A stretch of 64,000 nt of DNA, from contig JAADDZ010000024.1 of the NCBI GenBank assembly GCA_013153635.1, forward strand, positions 1 to 64,000, in the 5' to 3' direction. The stretch is from Aquificota bacterium (GTDB taxonomy: Bacteria > Aquificota > Aquificia > Aquificales > Hydrogenothermaceae). Each line of letters starts with the position of its first letter. The stretch's first letter is position 1. Below, piece by piece: positions 52,048-60,531 of this stretch. Both the position numbers and the translations under genes were made by a program. The notes under the pieces were generated by a model. The model searched no databases. It was not told the DNA's origin and saw nothing but the letters and a program-made list of their open reading frames with translations.

Positions 52048-53748
52048 CTAACTATAAATAATTATATCATCTATAATAAAGTCTATACCAGTAGTATTAT
52101 TCCAGTTGTTTATACGAGGGGTATAGACAATATCTACTTGTGTACCTACTGATAGGTTCTTGATATATTTAGACGCACCCCACCAAAGCCCCGGAAAAGC
52201 ATTAGAATCTTCTTTAAACCAAAATTTTATATGTTGCTGATTATTGCCAATAAGCATAAAATCTTCTATCCTTACATTTTTTGCAAGAAACCTTGGGAAA
52301 GGGTTTTTCTCTCCAAAAGGCTCCAAAATCTTCAAGCTTTCGATATGCTCTATATTCCAGTAGCTAAATGGTACGGACATGTCATATTCTTTTATCATCA
52401 CAGGTTTTCCACCTGTGTGTTCGTATATTTTAGATTGAAAAGCTTCTTTAAACTTAGACAGGTTATCAGTATAGAGACTAAGTCCAGCGGCGGCAGAGTG
52501 TCCTCCAAATTTTGTTAACATATTGGAAAAATCTTTTATACTCTCATAGATATTTATTCCAGAAATACTTCTAGCTGAACCGATAGCTTTTCCATTTTTT
52601 ATAGAGAGTACTATAGAAGGTACTCTATACCTTTCTGCTAGCTTTCCTGCTACGATTCCTACTACACCTTCATGCCAGTTTTCTGACCAAACTACAATGG
52701 CAGAGTTCTTGTCTTCTTCTGTTATCATCTCTTGGGCTTCTTTGAAGACAACTTCTGTAAGTTTTTGTCTTTTTTTATTTAAAAAATCTAGCTCTTGAGA
52801 CAGAGCATTTGCCTTTTTTAAGTCCCTTGTTATTAGCAGTTTTACTGCTTTGTTAGCATCATCTATTCTACCAGAGGCGTTTAGTCTTGGGGCAAGTATA
52901 AACCCTATATCAATCGATGAAATATCTCTATCTAAAGAGGCACTCTCTAAAAGAGCTTTGATTCCTACTCTCTTTTTTTTGTTTATCTCTTCTAAGCCTT
53001 TCTTTACAAGGATACGGTTGATAAGAGATAGAGGAACTACATCTGCTATTGTTCCAATAGATACTATATCCAAGTAAGGTTTTAATCTAATGTCTAAATT
53101 TAGCAAAGACCGAAGTGCTATCATAAGATAGAAACTAAGACCTACAGATGCTAGATGTTTAAATACTGGATTTAAGTCATCGTGGAGTTTTGGATTTAGT
53201 ATAAACACATCTTCTTGTTTCCATGTTTTATCTTTAGGTTCATGGTGGTCTAAGATGTACACTTTTAATCCTAAAGATTTTGCGTATAGTAGCTCTTCAT
53301 AAGAACTTGTACCGCTATCCACTACAATCATCACATCAGCTACTTTAGATATTTTTTTTATAGCTTTTTTATTTAAGCCGTACCCTTCAGAGAATCTATT
53401 AGGTATGTAATAACTTACCTTTACACCTATATCTGTAAAAAAATTAGCTAATAGAGCAGTGCTGGTTATCCCATCTGCATCGTAGTCTCCATATATAGCT
53501 ATTTTTTTGCCTTTTTTTAAATCCTCTGCAAGAGAATAGGCTACTAATTCTATATCTTTAAACAAAGAAGGATGAAGTAGATTCTTTAAATCTGGAGTAA
53601 TTTTGTCTTTTTCCAACTCTTCAAAGAGAGATTTCCTATTGTACAAGAGCTGACCTAAAACCTTCCCAAATCTCTGTAAGATATGAGGGGGTGGCGTGTT
53701 GTTTTCCGATAGGTCAATCCAGTCATAACCAGATAACGATATTTTCAT
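52048..53748 (-). CDS. recJ: Single-stranded-DNA exonuclease RecJ
   Basis: I place the start at ATG 53748, preceded by AAAGGA; an earlier in-frame ATG at 53832 adds 28 residues of no family match and runs through the probable promoter region of the divergent gene. The 566-residue product has YGDYDADGITSTAL, VDSGTSS and LDHHEPKD (DHH phosphoesterase motifs), then the DHHA1 GGHSAAAGLS. It degrades ssDNA 5'-3' in recombination and repair. Confidence 0.92.
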   Translation of the reverse strand: MKISLSGYDWIDLSENNTPPPHILQRFGKVLGQLLYNRKSLFEELEKDKITPDLKNLLHPSLFKDIELVAYSLAEDLKKGKKIAIYGDYDADGITSTALLANFFTDIGVKVSYYIPNRFSEGYGLNKKAIKKISKVADVMIVVDSGTSSYEELLYAKSLGLKVYILDHHEPKDKTWKQEDVFILNPKLHDDLNPVFKHLASVGLSFYLMIALRSLLNLDIRLKPYLDIVSIGTIADVVPLSLINRILVKKGLEEINKKKRVGIKALLESASLDRDISSIDIGFILAPRLNASGRIDDANKAVKLLITRDLKKANALSQELDFLNKKRQKLTEVVFKEAQEMITEEDKNSAIVVWSENWHEGVVGIVAGKLAERYRVPSIVLSIKNGKAIGSARSISGINIYESIKDFSNMLTKFGGHSAAAGLSLYTDNLSKFKEAFQSKIYEHTGGKPVMIKEYDMSVPFSYWNIEHIESLKILEPFGEKNPFPRFLAKNVRIEDFMLIGNNQQHIKFWFKEDSNAFPGLWWGASKYIKNLSVGTQVDIVYTPRINNWNNTTGIDFIIDDIIIYS

Positions 53749-53846
53749 AATATTCCTTTTTTCGTAAAATTTGTTAGAAATTTCAGGAAACTTCATTATA
53801 TCATATTTAAGTAATTCTAATAAGTAAGTCAACTACGAGGTTAATA

Positions 53847-54278
53847 ATGGGAAAAATTATAAAATTTTCAAACGCAGATGATAATGAAGACAGACAACCT
53901 AAAACAGATAAAAAAGACAATACAGTTATTAAAACATTTAATAATCAAAAAGAGGAATTTAATCTACAATTAGAAATCAAGAAAGCTATAGAATCATACC
54001 TTTTAGAGAATTTTGCGGTGAAAAATGTGTTAGGTATAGACATAGTCTATAAGACAAATAAAGCAGGTGAGTTTGGGACTATAGGGATAGTGTTGTATGA
54101 GCATAAGAGAAAAAGTGGTACTTTCCAAGCAGATTTTATAGCAAAAGGTATATGGGATAAAAATAAGAATAAGGTATACGTCACAGAACTAGCTTTTTCT
54201 GCAGGAGAACCAGAGCTTTATAAGACGATATTCAACTTCCTCAAGGCTAAGCATATACTACCTACTGTTACAGGTTGA
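53847..54278 (+). CDS. Hypothetical small soluble protein
   Basis: A 143-residue protein I do not recognise. The N-terminal 40 residues are charged and probably disordered (SNADDNEDRQPKTDKKDN). The rest may be a compact alpha/beta domain (FGTIGIVLYEHKRKSGTFQADFIAKGIWDK). No signal peptide. It is divergent from recJ and precedes the nitronate monooxygenase-like gene. Confidence 0.6.
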   Translation: MGKIIKFSNADDNEDRQPKTDKKDNTVIKTFNNQKEEFNLQLEIKKAIESYLLENFAVKNVLGIDIVYKTNKAGEFGTIGIVLYEHKRKSGTFQADFIAKGIWDKNKNKVYVTELAFSAGEPELYKTIFNFLKAKHILPTVTG

Positions 54279-54310
54279 TTAATCCTATAAAAGCACTATA
54301 ATTGATTAAA

Positions 54311-54340
54311 TTGAGTATTTTACGAATACTATACTATACA
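54311..54340 (+). promoter_or_regulatory. Promoter candidate for the sulfur-relay operon
   Basis: TTGAGT (54311-54316), an 18-base spacer and TATACA (54335-54340) form a moderate sigma-70 promoter 24 bases ahead of the nitronate monooxygenase-like ATG at 54364. The AGTATT/AATACT dyad lies in the spacer. Confidence 0.4.
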
Positions 54341-54363
54341 AATAATAATCAGGAGAGAAGGTT

Positions 54364-55518
54364 ATGGCACTTCCAGCATTGAGAATTGGTAAACATGAAG
54401 TTCAGTATCCTATAATTCAAGGTGGTATGGGAGTTGGTATATCTTGGGAAAATCTTGCAGGTAACTGTGCAAGAAATGGTATCGTTGGTGTAATCTCTGC
54501 TGTTGGTACAGGAGCAAGACACCCCCAGTTAGTAAGACTAAAAAATGGATACCCTATAGGTTCTAAAAATTCTCACAGTAGAGAAGCACTACATCAGATA
54601 TTAAAAGATGCTAAAGACATAGCTGGAAAAGGAAGCGTGATAGGTGTAAATATTCTATGTGCTATCACTGACTATGGAAGAGTTGCGAGAGATGCAATAG
54701 AAGGAGGGGCAGACCTAATTATTTCTGGAGCTGGTCTTCCTTTGAGACTTCCAGAATACGCAGAAGGTTATCCTGATGTAGCTCTTGTACCTATAGTTTC
54801 TTCTGCAAGAGCATTAAGAGTAATCTGTAAACATTGGAAAAGAAAATACAATAGACTACCAGATGCAGTAGTATTAGAAGGACCGAAGTCTGGAGGTCAT
54901 CAAGGTATTCCATATGAAGATTGTTTTAAACCAGAATATCAGTTAGAAAATCTTCTTCCTGAAGTTCTACAAGAGAGAGACAAATGGGGAGACTTTCCTG
55001 TTATTGTAGCCGGAGGCGTATGGGACAAAGATGATATTGAATACTATATCTCTCAAGGAGCGGCAGGAGTCCAGATGGGTACCAGATTTGTAGGGACTTA
55101 TGAATGTGATGCCTCTAACACTTTTAAGAAAGTTCTGTTAAATGCAGATAAAGAAGATATAAAACTTCTAAAGTCTCCTGTTGGTTATCCAGCAAGAGGG
55201 ATAGTAACAAAACTGATAAAAGATATACAAAATGGAACAGCACCAAAGGTAAGCTGTATATCAAACTGTATAGTTCCTTGTAACCATGGAGAAGAGGCTA
55301 AAAAAGTCGGTTACTGTATAGCTGAAAGGCTCACAGATGCATATAGAGGAAAATACGACACAGGTCTGTTTTTTAGTGGTTCTAACGGGTATAGAGTAAA
55401 GAGATTAGTACATGTTAAAGACCTGATAGACGAGCTAACCCATGGTATACCATCTGGTCAAGACATACCTATTTTAGAACAAGAAAAACAGTCAAGTCCC
55501 ACATTCATAAACATATGA
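54364..55518 (+). CDS. Nitronate monooxygenase-like FMN enzyme
   Basis: A 384-residue TIM barrel of the 2-nitropropane dioxygenase/nitronate monooxygenase family: YPIIQGGMGVGISWENLAGN, GPKSGGHQGIPY and GAAGVQMGTRFVGTYE, which bind FMN. The C-terminal part has four cysteines (KVSCISNCIVPCNHGEE and VGYCIAER), absent from the classical fungal enzymes as far as I recall. Its physiological substrate is uncertain. First gene of the operon that continues with moeB, tusA and the dsrEFH-like genes. Confidence 0.85.
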   Translation: MALPALRIGKHEVQYPIIQGGMGVGISWENLAGNCARNGIVGVISAVGTGARHPQLVRLKNGYPIGSKNSHSREALHQILKDAKDIAGKGSVIGVNILCAITDYGRVARDAIEGGADLIISGAGLPLRLPEYAEGYPDVALVPIVSSARALRVICKHWKRKYNRLPDAVVLEGPKSGGHQGIPYEDCFKPEYQLENLLPEVLQERDKWGDFPVIVAGGVWDKDDIEYYISQGAAGVQMGTRFVGTYECDASNTFKKVLLNADKEDIKLLKSPVGYPARGIVTKLIKDIQNGTAPKVSCISNCIVPCNHGEEAKKVGYCIAERLTDAYRGKYDTGLFFSGSNGYRVKRLVHVKDLIDELTHGIPSGQDIPILEQEKQSSPTFINI

Positions 55519-55585
55519 AATTGATATGCTTCCTAAAAATCTATATATTATTATTTATTTTTTATAACATCTTTGAGGTGGAAAG

Positions 55586-56404
55586 ATGTCTTTTCAGTTT
55601 ACAGAAGAGCAGATTAAAAGATACAGTAGACATATAATACTGCCAGAAGTAGGTGGTAAGGGACAAAAAAAGTTATTAGACTCTAAGGTTCTTGTTATAG
55701 GAGCAGGAGGTTTAGGCTCTCCCTCCTTGTATTATCTTGCCGCCGCTGGAGTAGGGACTTTAGGTATAGTAGACTTTGATGTTGTTGATTTTTCTAATTT
55801 ACAACGTCAGATACTACACTCTACAGATAGAGTAGGAATGCCAAAGGTTGAATCTGCAAAGAAAACTATCCAAGCTTTAAATCCAGATGTTAATGTTATA
55901 GCTCATAACGAAAAGATACATAAGAATAATGTGATGGACATAATAAAAGATTATGACATAGTGTTAGATGGGTCTGATAACTTCCCTACTAGATTCTTGA
56001 TAAATGATGCATGTTTCTTTTTAGGTAAGCCTCTTGTTTCTGCGGCTATACTAAGATTTGAAGGACAGCTAACTACTTTTGATTACAGGGATAAAAATAA
56101 TTCTCCTTGCTATAGATGTCTGTTTCCAGAGCCTCCACCTCCGGGGCTAGTACCTAGTTGTCAAGAGGCAGGTCTATTAGGAGTTGTAGGTGGTATAATG
56201 GGAACTCTACAGGCGAATGAAGCTCTAAAACTGATTTTGGATATAGGTGAGCCTCTTGTTGGTAAACTTTTGGTATTTGATGCTCTTCATACAGAATTTA
56301 ATGTTGTTAAACTAAGGAAAGATAAGGGCTGCCCTTTATGTAGCGAAAATCCTAAAATCAAAGAGTTGGTAGAGTACGAGCAAGCTTGTGATGTTAGATT
56401 TTAA
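55586..56404 (+). CDS. moeB: MoeB/ThiF-type adenylyltransferase
   Basis: A 272-residue E1-like enzyme: RYSRHIILPEVGGKGQKKL, VIGAGGLGSPSLYYLAAAGVG (ATP site), DFSNLQRQILH and the zinc CXXC pairs CYRCLFP and CPLC near residues 172 and 253. It adenylates the C-terminal Gly of ThiS, MoaD or similar sulfur carriers. No such partner or rhodanese domain lies beside or in it; tusA follows instead, 15 bases on. MoeB or ThiF cannot be told apart by eye. Confidence 0.87.
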   Translation: MSFQFTEEQIKRYSRHIILPEVGGKGQKKLLDSKVLVIGAGGLGSPSLYYLAAAGVGTLGIVDFDVVDFSNLQRQILHSTDRVGMPKVESAKKTIQALNPDVNVIAHNEKIHKNNVMDIIKDYDIVLDGSDNFPTRFLINDACFFLGKPLVSAAILRFEGQLTTFDYRDKNNSPCYRCLFPEPPPPGLVPSCQEAGLLGVVGGIMGTLQANEALKLILDIGEPLVGKLLVFDALHTEFNVVKLRKDKGCPLCSENPKIKELVEYEQACDVRF

Positions 56405-56419
56405 ATAGAGGTGGTGTAT

Positions 56420-56662
56420 ATGGAAAACATACAGATAGATAAAGAATTAGACTTAAAAGGTGAGGTTTGTCCATTTACTTTTGTGAAAAGTAAACTGATT
56501 TTAGAGCAGATGAATCCCGGAGAGATATTGAGAGTTATACTTGATTATGAGCCTTCAGTAGAGAATGTGCCTAAAAGTATGAAAGAAGAAGGTCAAGACA
56601 TCTTGGAAGTAAAACAGATAGATAAAGGACTGTGGGAAGTTATAGTAAGGAAGGTTAGATGA
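56420..56662 (+). CDS. tusA: TusA-like sulfurtransferase
   Basis: An 80-residue protein with the typical DLKGEVCPFTFVKSKLILEQMNPG, whose Cys-Pro carries the persulfide. It belongs to the TusA/SirA family. Start at ATG 56420 is chosen since GAGGTGG ends just before it; an earlier GTG at 56411 overlaps that site. It hands sulfur to DsrE/TusD-type partners encoded next. Its stop overlaps the dsrE-like start by 4 bases. Confidence 0.9.
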   Translation: MENIQIDKELDLKGEVCPFTFVKSKLILEQMNPGEILRVILDYEPSVENVPKSMKEEGQDILEVKQIDKGLWEVIVRKVR

Positions 56663-56961
56663 AACTTTTGATAGTTCTTGCAAGTAATCCATATTCTCAC
56701 GATTTTAATACAGCTGTAAAACTTGCAAATGCAGGTATAGAGAGAAATCATACTGTTTTTCTCTTTTTTATGGCAAATGGTGTGTATTCTCTAGTTAGAG
56801 AGGAAATAAAAAATCTTGCAAAGTTAGGAGCAAAAATCTATTATTGTGCGCATAACGCTAATCAGAGAAAAATAAAACCAGAAGATTGGGCTGAAAGCAG
56901 TAGTATGTACGGTTTATCCAAGCTAATGAGTGAAGCAGACAAAGTTATTATGTTGGATTGA
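56659..56961 (+). CDS. dsrE: DsrE/TusD-like sulfur-carrier subunit
   Basis: A 100-residue DsrE-fold protein. YYCAHNANQRK holds Cys63 at the position of the active Cys in DsrE and TusD, where a C-x6-R pattern is usual. It would accept sulfur from TusA. DsrE pairs with DsrF and DsrH, encoded by the next two genes; the same order occurs in TusDCB. The stop is close to the dsrF-like start. Confidence 0.8.
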   Translation: MKLLIVLASNPYSHDFNTAVKLANAGIERNHTVFLFFMANGVYSLVREEIKNLAKLGAKIYYCAHNANQRKIKPEDWAESSSMYGLSKLMSEADKVIMLD

Positions 56962-56966
56962 GGAAA

Positions 56967-57320
56967 ATGGCAAAGAAAAAAAATATAGTGTTTATACTTA
57001 AATCAAATCCTTTTAGCTGGAAAGCTTTTGAGGCATTGAGGCAGGCTGTAGGAGCTTCTATAGAACATCGTATCACCTTTATCTTCTTAAAAGATGGAGT
57101 TTACACTCTTACTGACTGGAAGCCTCAACTAATAGGTATAGAGCCGATAGATAAATCGATAGAGTCTTTAGGAATGATGAATGCTGAAATAGTTGCAGAA
57201 AAAGAGGCGGTAAGAGAAAGAGGGATTTTATTTAAAGATTGGGGAGTTGAAATTCATATAAAAGATAAAGATGAGATTTGCGATTTAGTCAAAGATGCAG
57301 AGGTTGTAATAACATGGTAA
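56967..57320 (+). CDS. dsrF: DsrF/TusC-like protein
   Basis: A 117-residue DsrE-superfamily protein starting MAKKKNIVFILKSNPFSW. The family's KDGVYTLTDW and a C-terminal VVITW are present. Its only Cys is in EICDLV, not at the usual active place, so it may be structural. ATG 56967 follows GAGG; a TTG at 56958 overlapping the previous stop is an alternative start. Middle subunit of the presumed hexamer. Confidence 0.72.
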   Translation: MAKKKNIVFILKSNPFSWKAFEALRQAVGASIEHRITFIFLKDGVYTLTDWKPQLIGIEPIDKSIESLGMMNAEIVAEKEAVRERGILFKDWGVEIHIKDKDEICDLVKDAEVVITW

Positions 57321-57556
57321 ACACTGTTTGGATTATAAAAAGAATGGCAGATTTTCCAGAGCTAGAACTCCTTGATGAAGAAGACCTTATAATACTCGTA
57401 CAAGATGCTGTTTTAAGAACACCTTCTCTCGATAATTGGTATGCTTGTGAAGAAGATACCATAGCAAGAGGAGTAAAAATATCACAGGACAAGTTAGTAT
57501 CTTATACAGATATAATAGATATTATAGAAAAAGCGAACAAAGTTGTTGTATGGTGA
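57314..57556 (+). CDS. dsrH: DsrH/TusB-like protein
   Basis: An 80-residue protein. [25 protein letters not shown] and a C-terminal KVVVW fit DsrH/TusB; the Cys lies ahead of the ARG motif as in DsrH. The start is ATG 57314, overlapping the previous stop (ATGGTAA); a longer reading to 57278 adds 12 residues that do not fit. Last subunit of the DsrEFH set. Confidence 0.78.
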   Translation: MVNTVWIIKRMADFPELELLDEEDLIILVQDAVLRTPSLDNWYACEEDTIARGVKISQDKLVSYTDIIDIIEKANKVVVW

Positions 57557-58532
57557 TTTGATAAAAATAGGAATTACCTTAGGAGACCCTTGTGGAATCT
57601 CTCCAGAAATTCTTTTAAAATCTCTTAAATATCTACCCAAAGCTACCTATGTGATATATGGTTCTAAATCTATTTTAGATAAACTTTCAAAACAGTTAGA
57701 TATACCTTTTGAACCTCTTTTGATAAAAACACCCTTAGAAATAAAAAAAGAGGGAATCTATCTTATCAATATTTATGACCGAGATTTTGAGGTAGGGAAA
57801 CCTTCTGTAGAATCAGGAAAAGCATCGATTCTCTTTTTGGAAAGGGCTACTAAGGATATTTTAAACAAAAACCTTGATGCTTTGGTTACCCTTCCAATAT
57901 CAAAAGAATATACGATGAAGGCAGGATTCAAATATGCTGGTCATACAGATTTTTTGGTAGAAAGTTCCAAAGCTAAAGAATACTCAATGGTTCTAGCTTG
58001 TAACCAATTAAAAGTAGCGTTAATTACTACCCATATTCCTCTAAAAGAAGTTCCAAAATATATAACAAAACAAAGAATCATATCCAAAATCGAGCTGATA
58101 AATAAAGAATTAACCACAAAATTTGAGATAAAATCTCCTAAAATCGCTGTCTTAGGACTGAATCCTCATGCTGGAGATGGCGGTAATATTGGAAAAGAGG
58201 AGATTGAAATAATTCAACCTGCATGTGAAGTTTTAAGAGAAAGAGGTATATATGTGACCAATCCCCTATCTGCTGATACCGCTTTTTGCAGGCGCAAAGA
58301 GTTTGACATATTTGTCGCTATGTACCATGACCAAGGGCTTATACCTTTAAAAGTTCTATGTTTTAGAAAAGCTGTGAATATAACCTTTGGTTTACCTTTC
58401 ATTAGAACTTCTCCAGACCACGGAACAGCTTTTGATATTGCAGGGAAAGGTCTAGCAGACCCTTCCTCTTTTATTGAATCTGTGAAATTAGCTCATAGTT
58501 TAATACTTAAGGCAAAAAACACAAGCTTTTGA
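57543..58532 (+). CDS. pdxA: 4-hydroxythreonine-4-phosphate dehydrogenase
   Basis: A 329-residue Pdx[20 protein letters not shown], the metal-site [34 protein letters not shown] and [13 protein letters not shown], with [14 protein letters not shown]. Vitamin B6 synthesis. The start is uncertain: TTG 57543, TTG 57546 or TTG 57558 (just after the dsrH stop). Its last 33 bases overlap the convergent lipoprotein gene. Confidence 0.92.
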   Translation: MLYGDLIKIGITLGDPCGISPEILLKSLKYLPKATYVIYGSKSILDKLSKQLDIPFEPLLIKTPLEIKKEGIYLINIYDRDFEVGKPSVESGKASILFLERATKDILNKNLDALVTLPISKEYTMKAGFKYAGHTDFLVESSKAKEYSMVLACNQLKVALITTHIPLKEVPKYITKQRIISKIELINKELTTKFEIKSPKIAVLGLNPHAGDGGNIGKEEIEIIQPACEVLRERGIYVTNPLSADTAFCRRKEFDIFVAMYHDQGLIPLKVLCFRKAVNITFGLPFIRTSPDHGTAFDIAGKGLADPSSFIESVKLAHSLILKAKNTSF

Positions 58533-58985
58533 TAATTTAAAATCATAGAAAAATTCAGAAGGAAGAGATTTTTCTCTTGTTATACTTAGAGTTGGAACTA
58601 TGAGTCCCCCTTGGGATACTTTTATAAATACTTCTTTTTCTTTATTTATCCTAAAGATTTTTATGTCACTGTAACTTGCTCCATGAGTAGGTACATTTAT
58701 ACCACAGTAGATAAGGTGAGCGCCCGGTTGAGCAGGGACAATTAAAAATGTTTCATCGTTTAAAACGCCGATAAAGTTCTCATCTAAAAAACAGTTAACA
58801 GGTTTTGAGACTCCTCTTATCCCATCATCTCTATACACATACACTAATGTTTTGACCTTCTTTTTTATAGAGTTTACCAAATAGTATGTTCTTTTTTCAT
58901 CGTAAGTTGACACTTTTTGGCTACAGGACGTTAGTATTGAGGCTGTTAGTATTGCAATTGAAAAAATTGCGGCTTTTTTTATCAT
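58500..58985 (-). CDS. Small lipoprotein, possible DUF2846
   Basis: A 161-residue protein with a lipoprotein signal ([12 protein letters not shown]). The core [26 protein letters not shown] resembles the DUF2846 family of small lipoproteins with the layout seen in that group. A late Cys pair (KACVFCLKY) ends it. No function known. The 3' end overlaps pdxA. Confidence 0.65.
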   Translation of the reverse strand: MIKKAAIFSIAILTASILTSCSQKVSTYDEKRTYYLVNSIKKKVKTLVYVYRDDGIRGVSKPVNCFLDENFIGVLNDETFLIVPAQPGAHLIYCGINVPTHGASYSDIKIFRINKEKEVFIKVSQGGLIVPTLSITREKSLPSEFFYDFKLSKACVFCLKY

Positions 58986-59049
58986 GGATAGTTCCCCACT
59001 TTTTCTTTTTTAGCCATTATAAACAACTATTTTTTTAGTTTCAATTTGT

Positions 59050-59322
59050 TTAACCGCTGTTGGTTTTTGTTAATCTTTCGATAATCTCTTTATTCTTTTC
59101 TTCTATATGTAGCTGTTTTTTATAAACATATATAAGAGTGAGTATATATCCAATGAAACAAAAAAGGTGAAAAACAAGCTGACCCGGAGCTAAAAGGTTC
59201 TCTCCTAGCAAGAAACTAAGCATCTCTGAAGTTATCTCTGCAAAGAATATAAATAAAAAAGTAATCCCAAAGAATAACGTTACCCTTCTATTTAAAAGAT
59301 ATTCTTTATCTGTATTTTCCAA
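59050..59322 (-). CDS. Small two-to-three-helix membrane protein
   Basis: The start is TTG at 59322, placed by AGGAG seven bases upstream; it lies 10 bases after the corA stop. An in-frame ATG at 59373 inside corA is less likely. The 90-residue product has helices LFFGITFLFIFFAEITSEML and LVFHLFCFIGYILTLIYVY and a charged coiled-coil tail (IEEKNKEIIERL). Unknown; possible companion of CorA. Confidence 0.6.
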   Translation of the reverse strand: MENTDKEYLLNRRVTLFFGITFLFIFFAEITSEMLSFLLGENLLAPGQLVFHLFCFIGYILTLIYVYKKQLHIEEKNKEIIERLTKTNSG

Positions 59323-59332
59323 GTTTGTACTC

Positions 59333-60310
59333 CTAAAGCCACCCTTTTTTCTTAAATATAAGGAGAGGAACAACCGCAGACAATATCATCATAAAAATAG
59401 CAAAAGGGTAGCCATACTTCCATGATAATTCTGGCATGTTTTGAAAGTTCATTCCATATATGCTTGCAATTAGAGTAGGAGGCAGAAATATAACTGACAT
59501 AACTGTGAATATTTTTATAACTTTATTTTGTTCTATGTTTAGTAAGCCTAAGAAGGTATTTTGTAGATAATCTAATCTTTCAAAATTAAAGGTGGTATAG
59601 TCTATGAGAGAATTTACATCTTTTATCATTATTCTAAAATCTTCTCTAAGATTTTTGGGAACTTTGTAGCTTCTAAGTAGAGAAGATAGAATTCTTTGTT
59701 TATCTATGAGATTTTCTCTTATTGTCATATTTAAATCTTCATATGCCGATATAGATTCGATGATATGCTCTGTTATATCTATACCTGTAAAAACCAATCT
59801 ACTTAACTTAGTAAGTTCTTTGGCAAGATACTCTAAGGTGTCTGCATCTGAATCTATCCTTATCTCAAATATACCAGCTAGTATGTACAAACCATCTTCA
59901 TACTGTTTTGGGTTTGTTTTCAATTTTTTTATAAATTCATTAAAAGTTCTTAGTTCTTTATATCTTGTGGTGATTAAAAGGTGTCTTTTTACTATAAAGG
60001 TAACTGTTTCATTGTAAGCTGTATCTTTTTCTTTTATAAGGAAATAGGTGTTTATCGTGATGCTCTCTTCATCTTCCCAATATCTTGAACTTATTTCTAT
60101 TTCTTTAGTTTTTTGTCGAGTAGGAAACTCAACATCAAAATTTTTGGATACCCAGCTTATCTCTTCTGGAGAAGGATATAAAAGGTCTATCCATAGAATA
60201 TTACTGTAATCTAAATTTTGCTGATTTAGGTAGGTGTCTATATTTTTCGACAGGTCTGTGATTTGAACTGACCTTATTTCTGAATCTAGTTTAACAAACA
60301 TTCTAATCAT
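59333..60310 (-). CDS. corA: CorA-family magnesium transporter
   Basis: A 325-residue protein. A large cytoplasmic domain (about 1-260) is followed by two helices; the pore motif is IYGMNFQNMPE, the conserved GMN. FTVMSVIFLPPTLIASI is the first transmembrane helix. CorA moves Mg2+ or other divalent cations as a pentamer. Followed directly by the small membrane protein gene. Confidence 0.92.
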   Translation of the reverse strand: MIRMFVKLDSEIRSVQITDLSKNIDTYLNQQNLDYSNILWIDLLYPSPEEISWVSKNFDVEFPTRQKTKEIEISSRYWEDEESITINTYFLIKEKDTAYNETVTFIVKRHLLITTRYKELRTFNEFIKKLKTNPKQYEDGLYILAGIFEIRIDSDADTLEYLAKELTKLSRLVFTGIDITEHIIESISAYEDLNMTIRENLIDKQRILSSLLRSYKVPKNLREDFRIMIKDVNSLIDYTTFNFERLDYLQNTFLGLLNIEQNKVIKIFTVMSVIFLPPTLIASIYGMNFQNMPELSWKYGYPFAIFMMILSAVVPLLIFKKKGWL

Positions 60311-60531
60311 AACAGGATAAATTATAAATTATTTTTATAAATTATTAAAAAGTTCTATATATCTTATCGTAAAAAGATAATTCTTATGATATTCTTGCCG
60401 ATACAAAAAAGGAGTATATATAATTAAAAAGGGGGGTGAGTTTGAACCTAATAGATAGAGTTTTGGTCTTTGAGGTGTTACAAAGGTATATAATAAAGAA
60501 TAATATGTCTATTGAAGGAAAGGTTACTTTT

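Noticed and set aside
60436-60531. An N-terminal 32-codon extension of the Cys-rich lipoprotein from GTG 60436
   Set aside because: It would bury the lipoprotein signal peptide, and the internal ATG gives a clean lipobox. The GGGGGGTGAG at 60431 could still be a ribosome site for something, but no convincing separate ORF follows.
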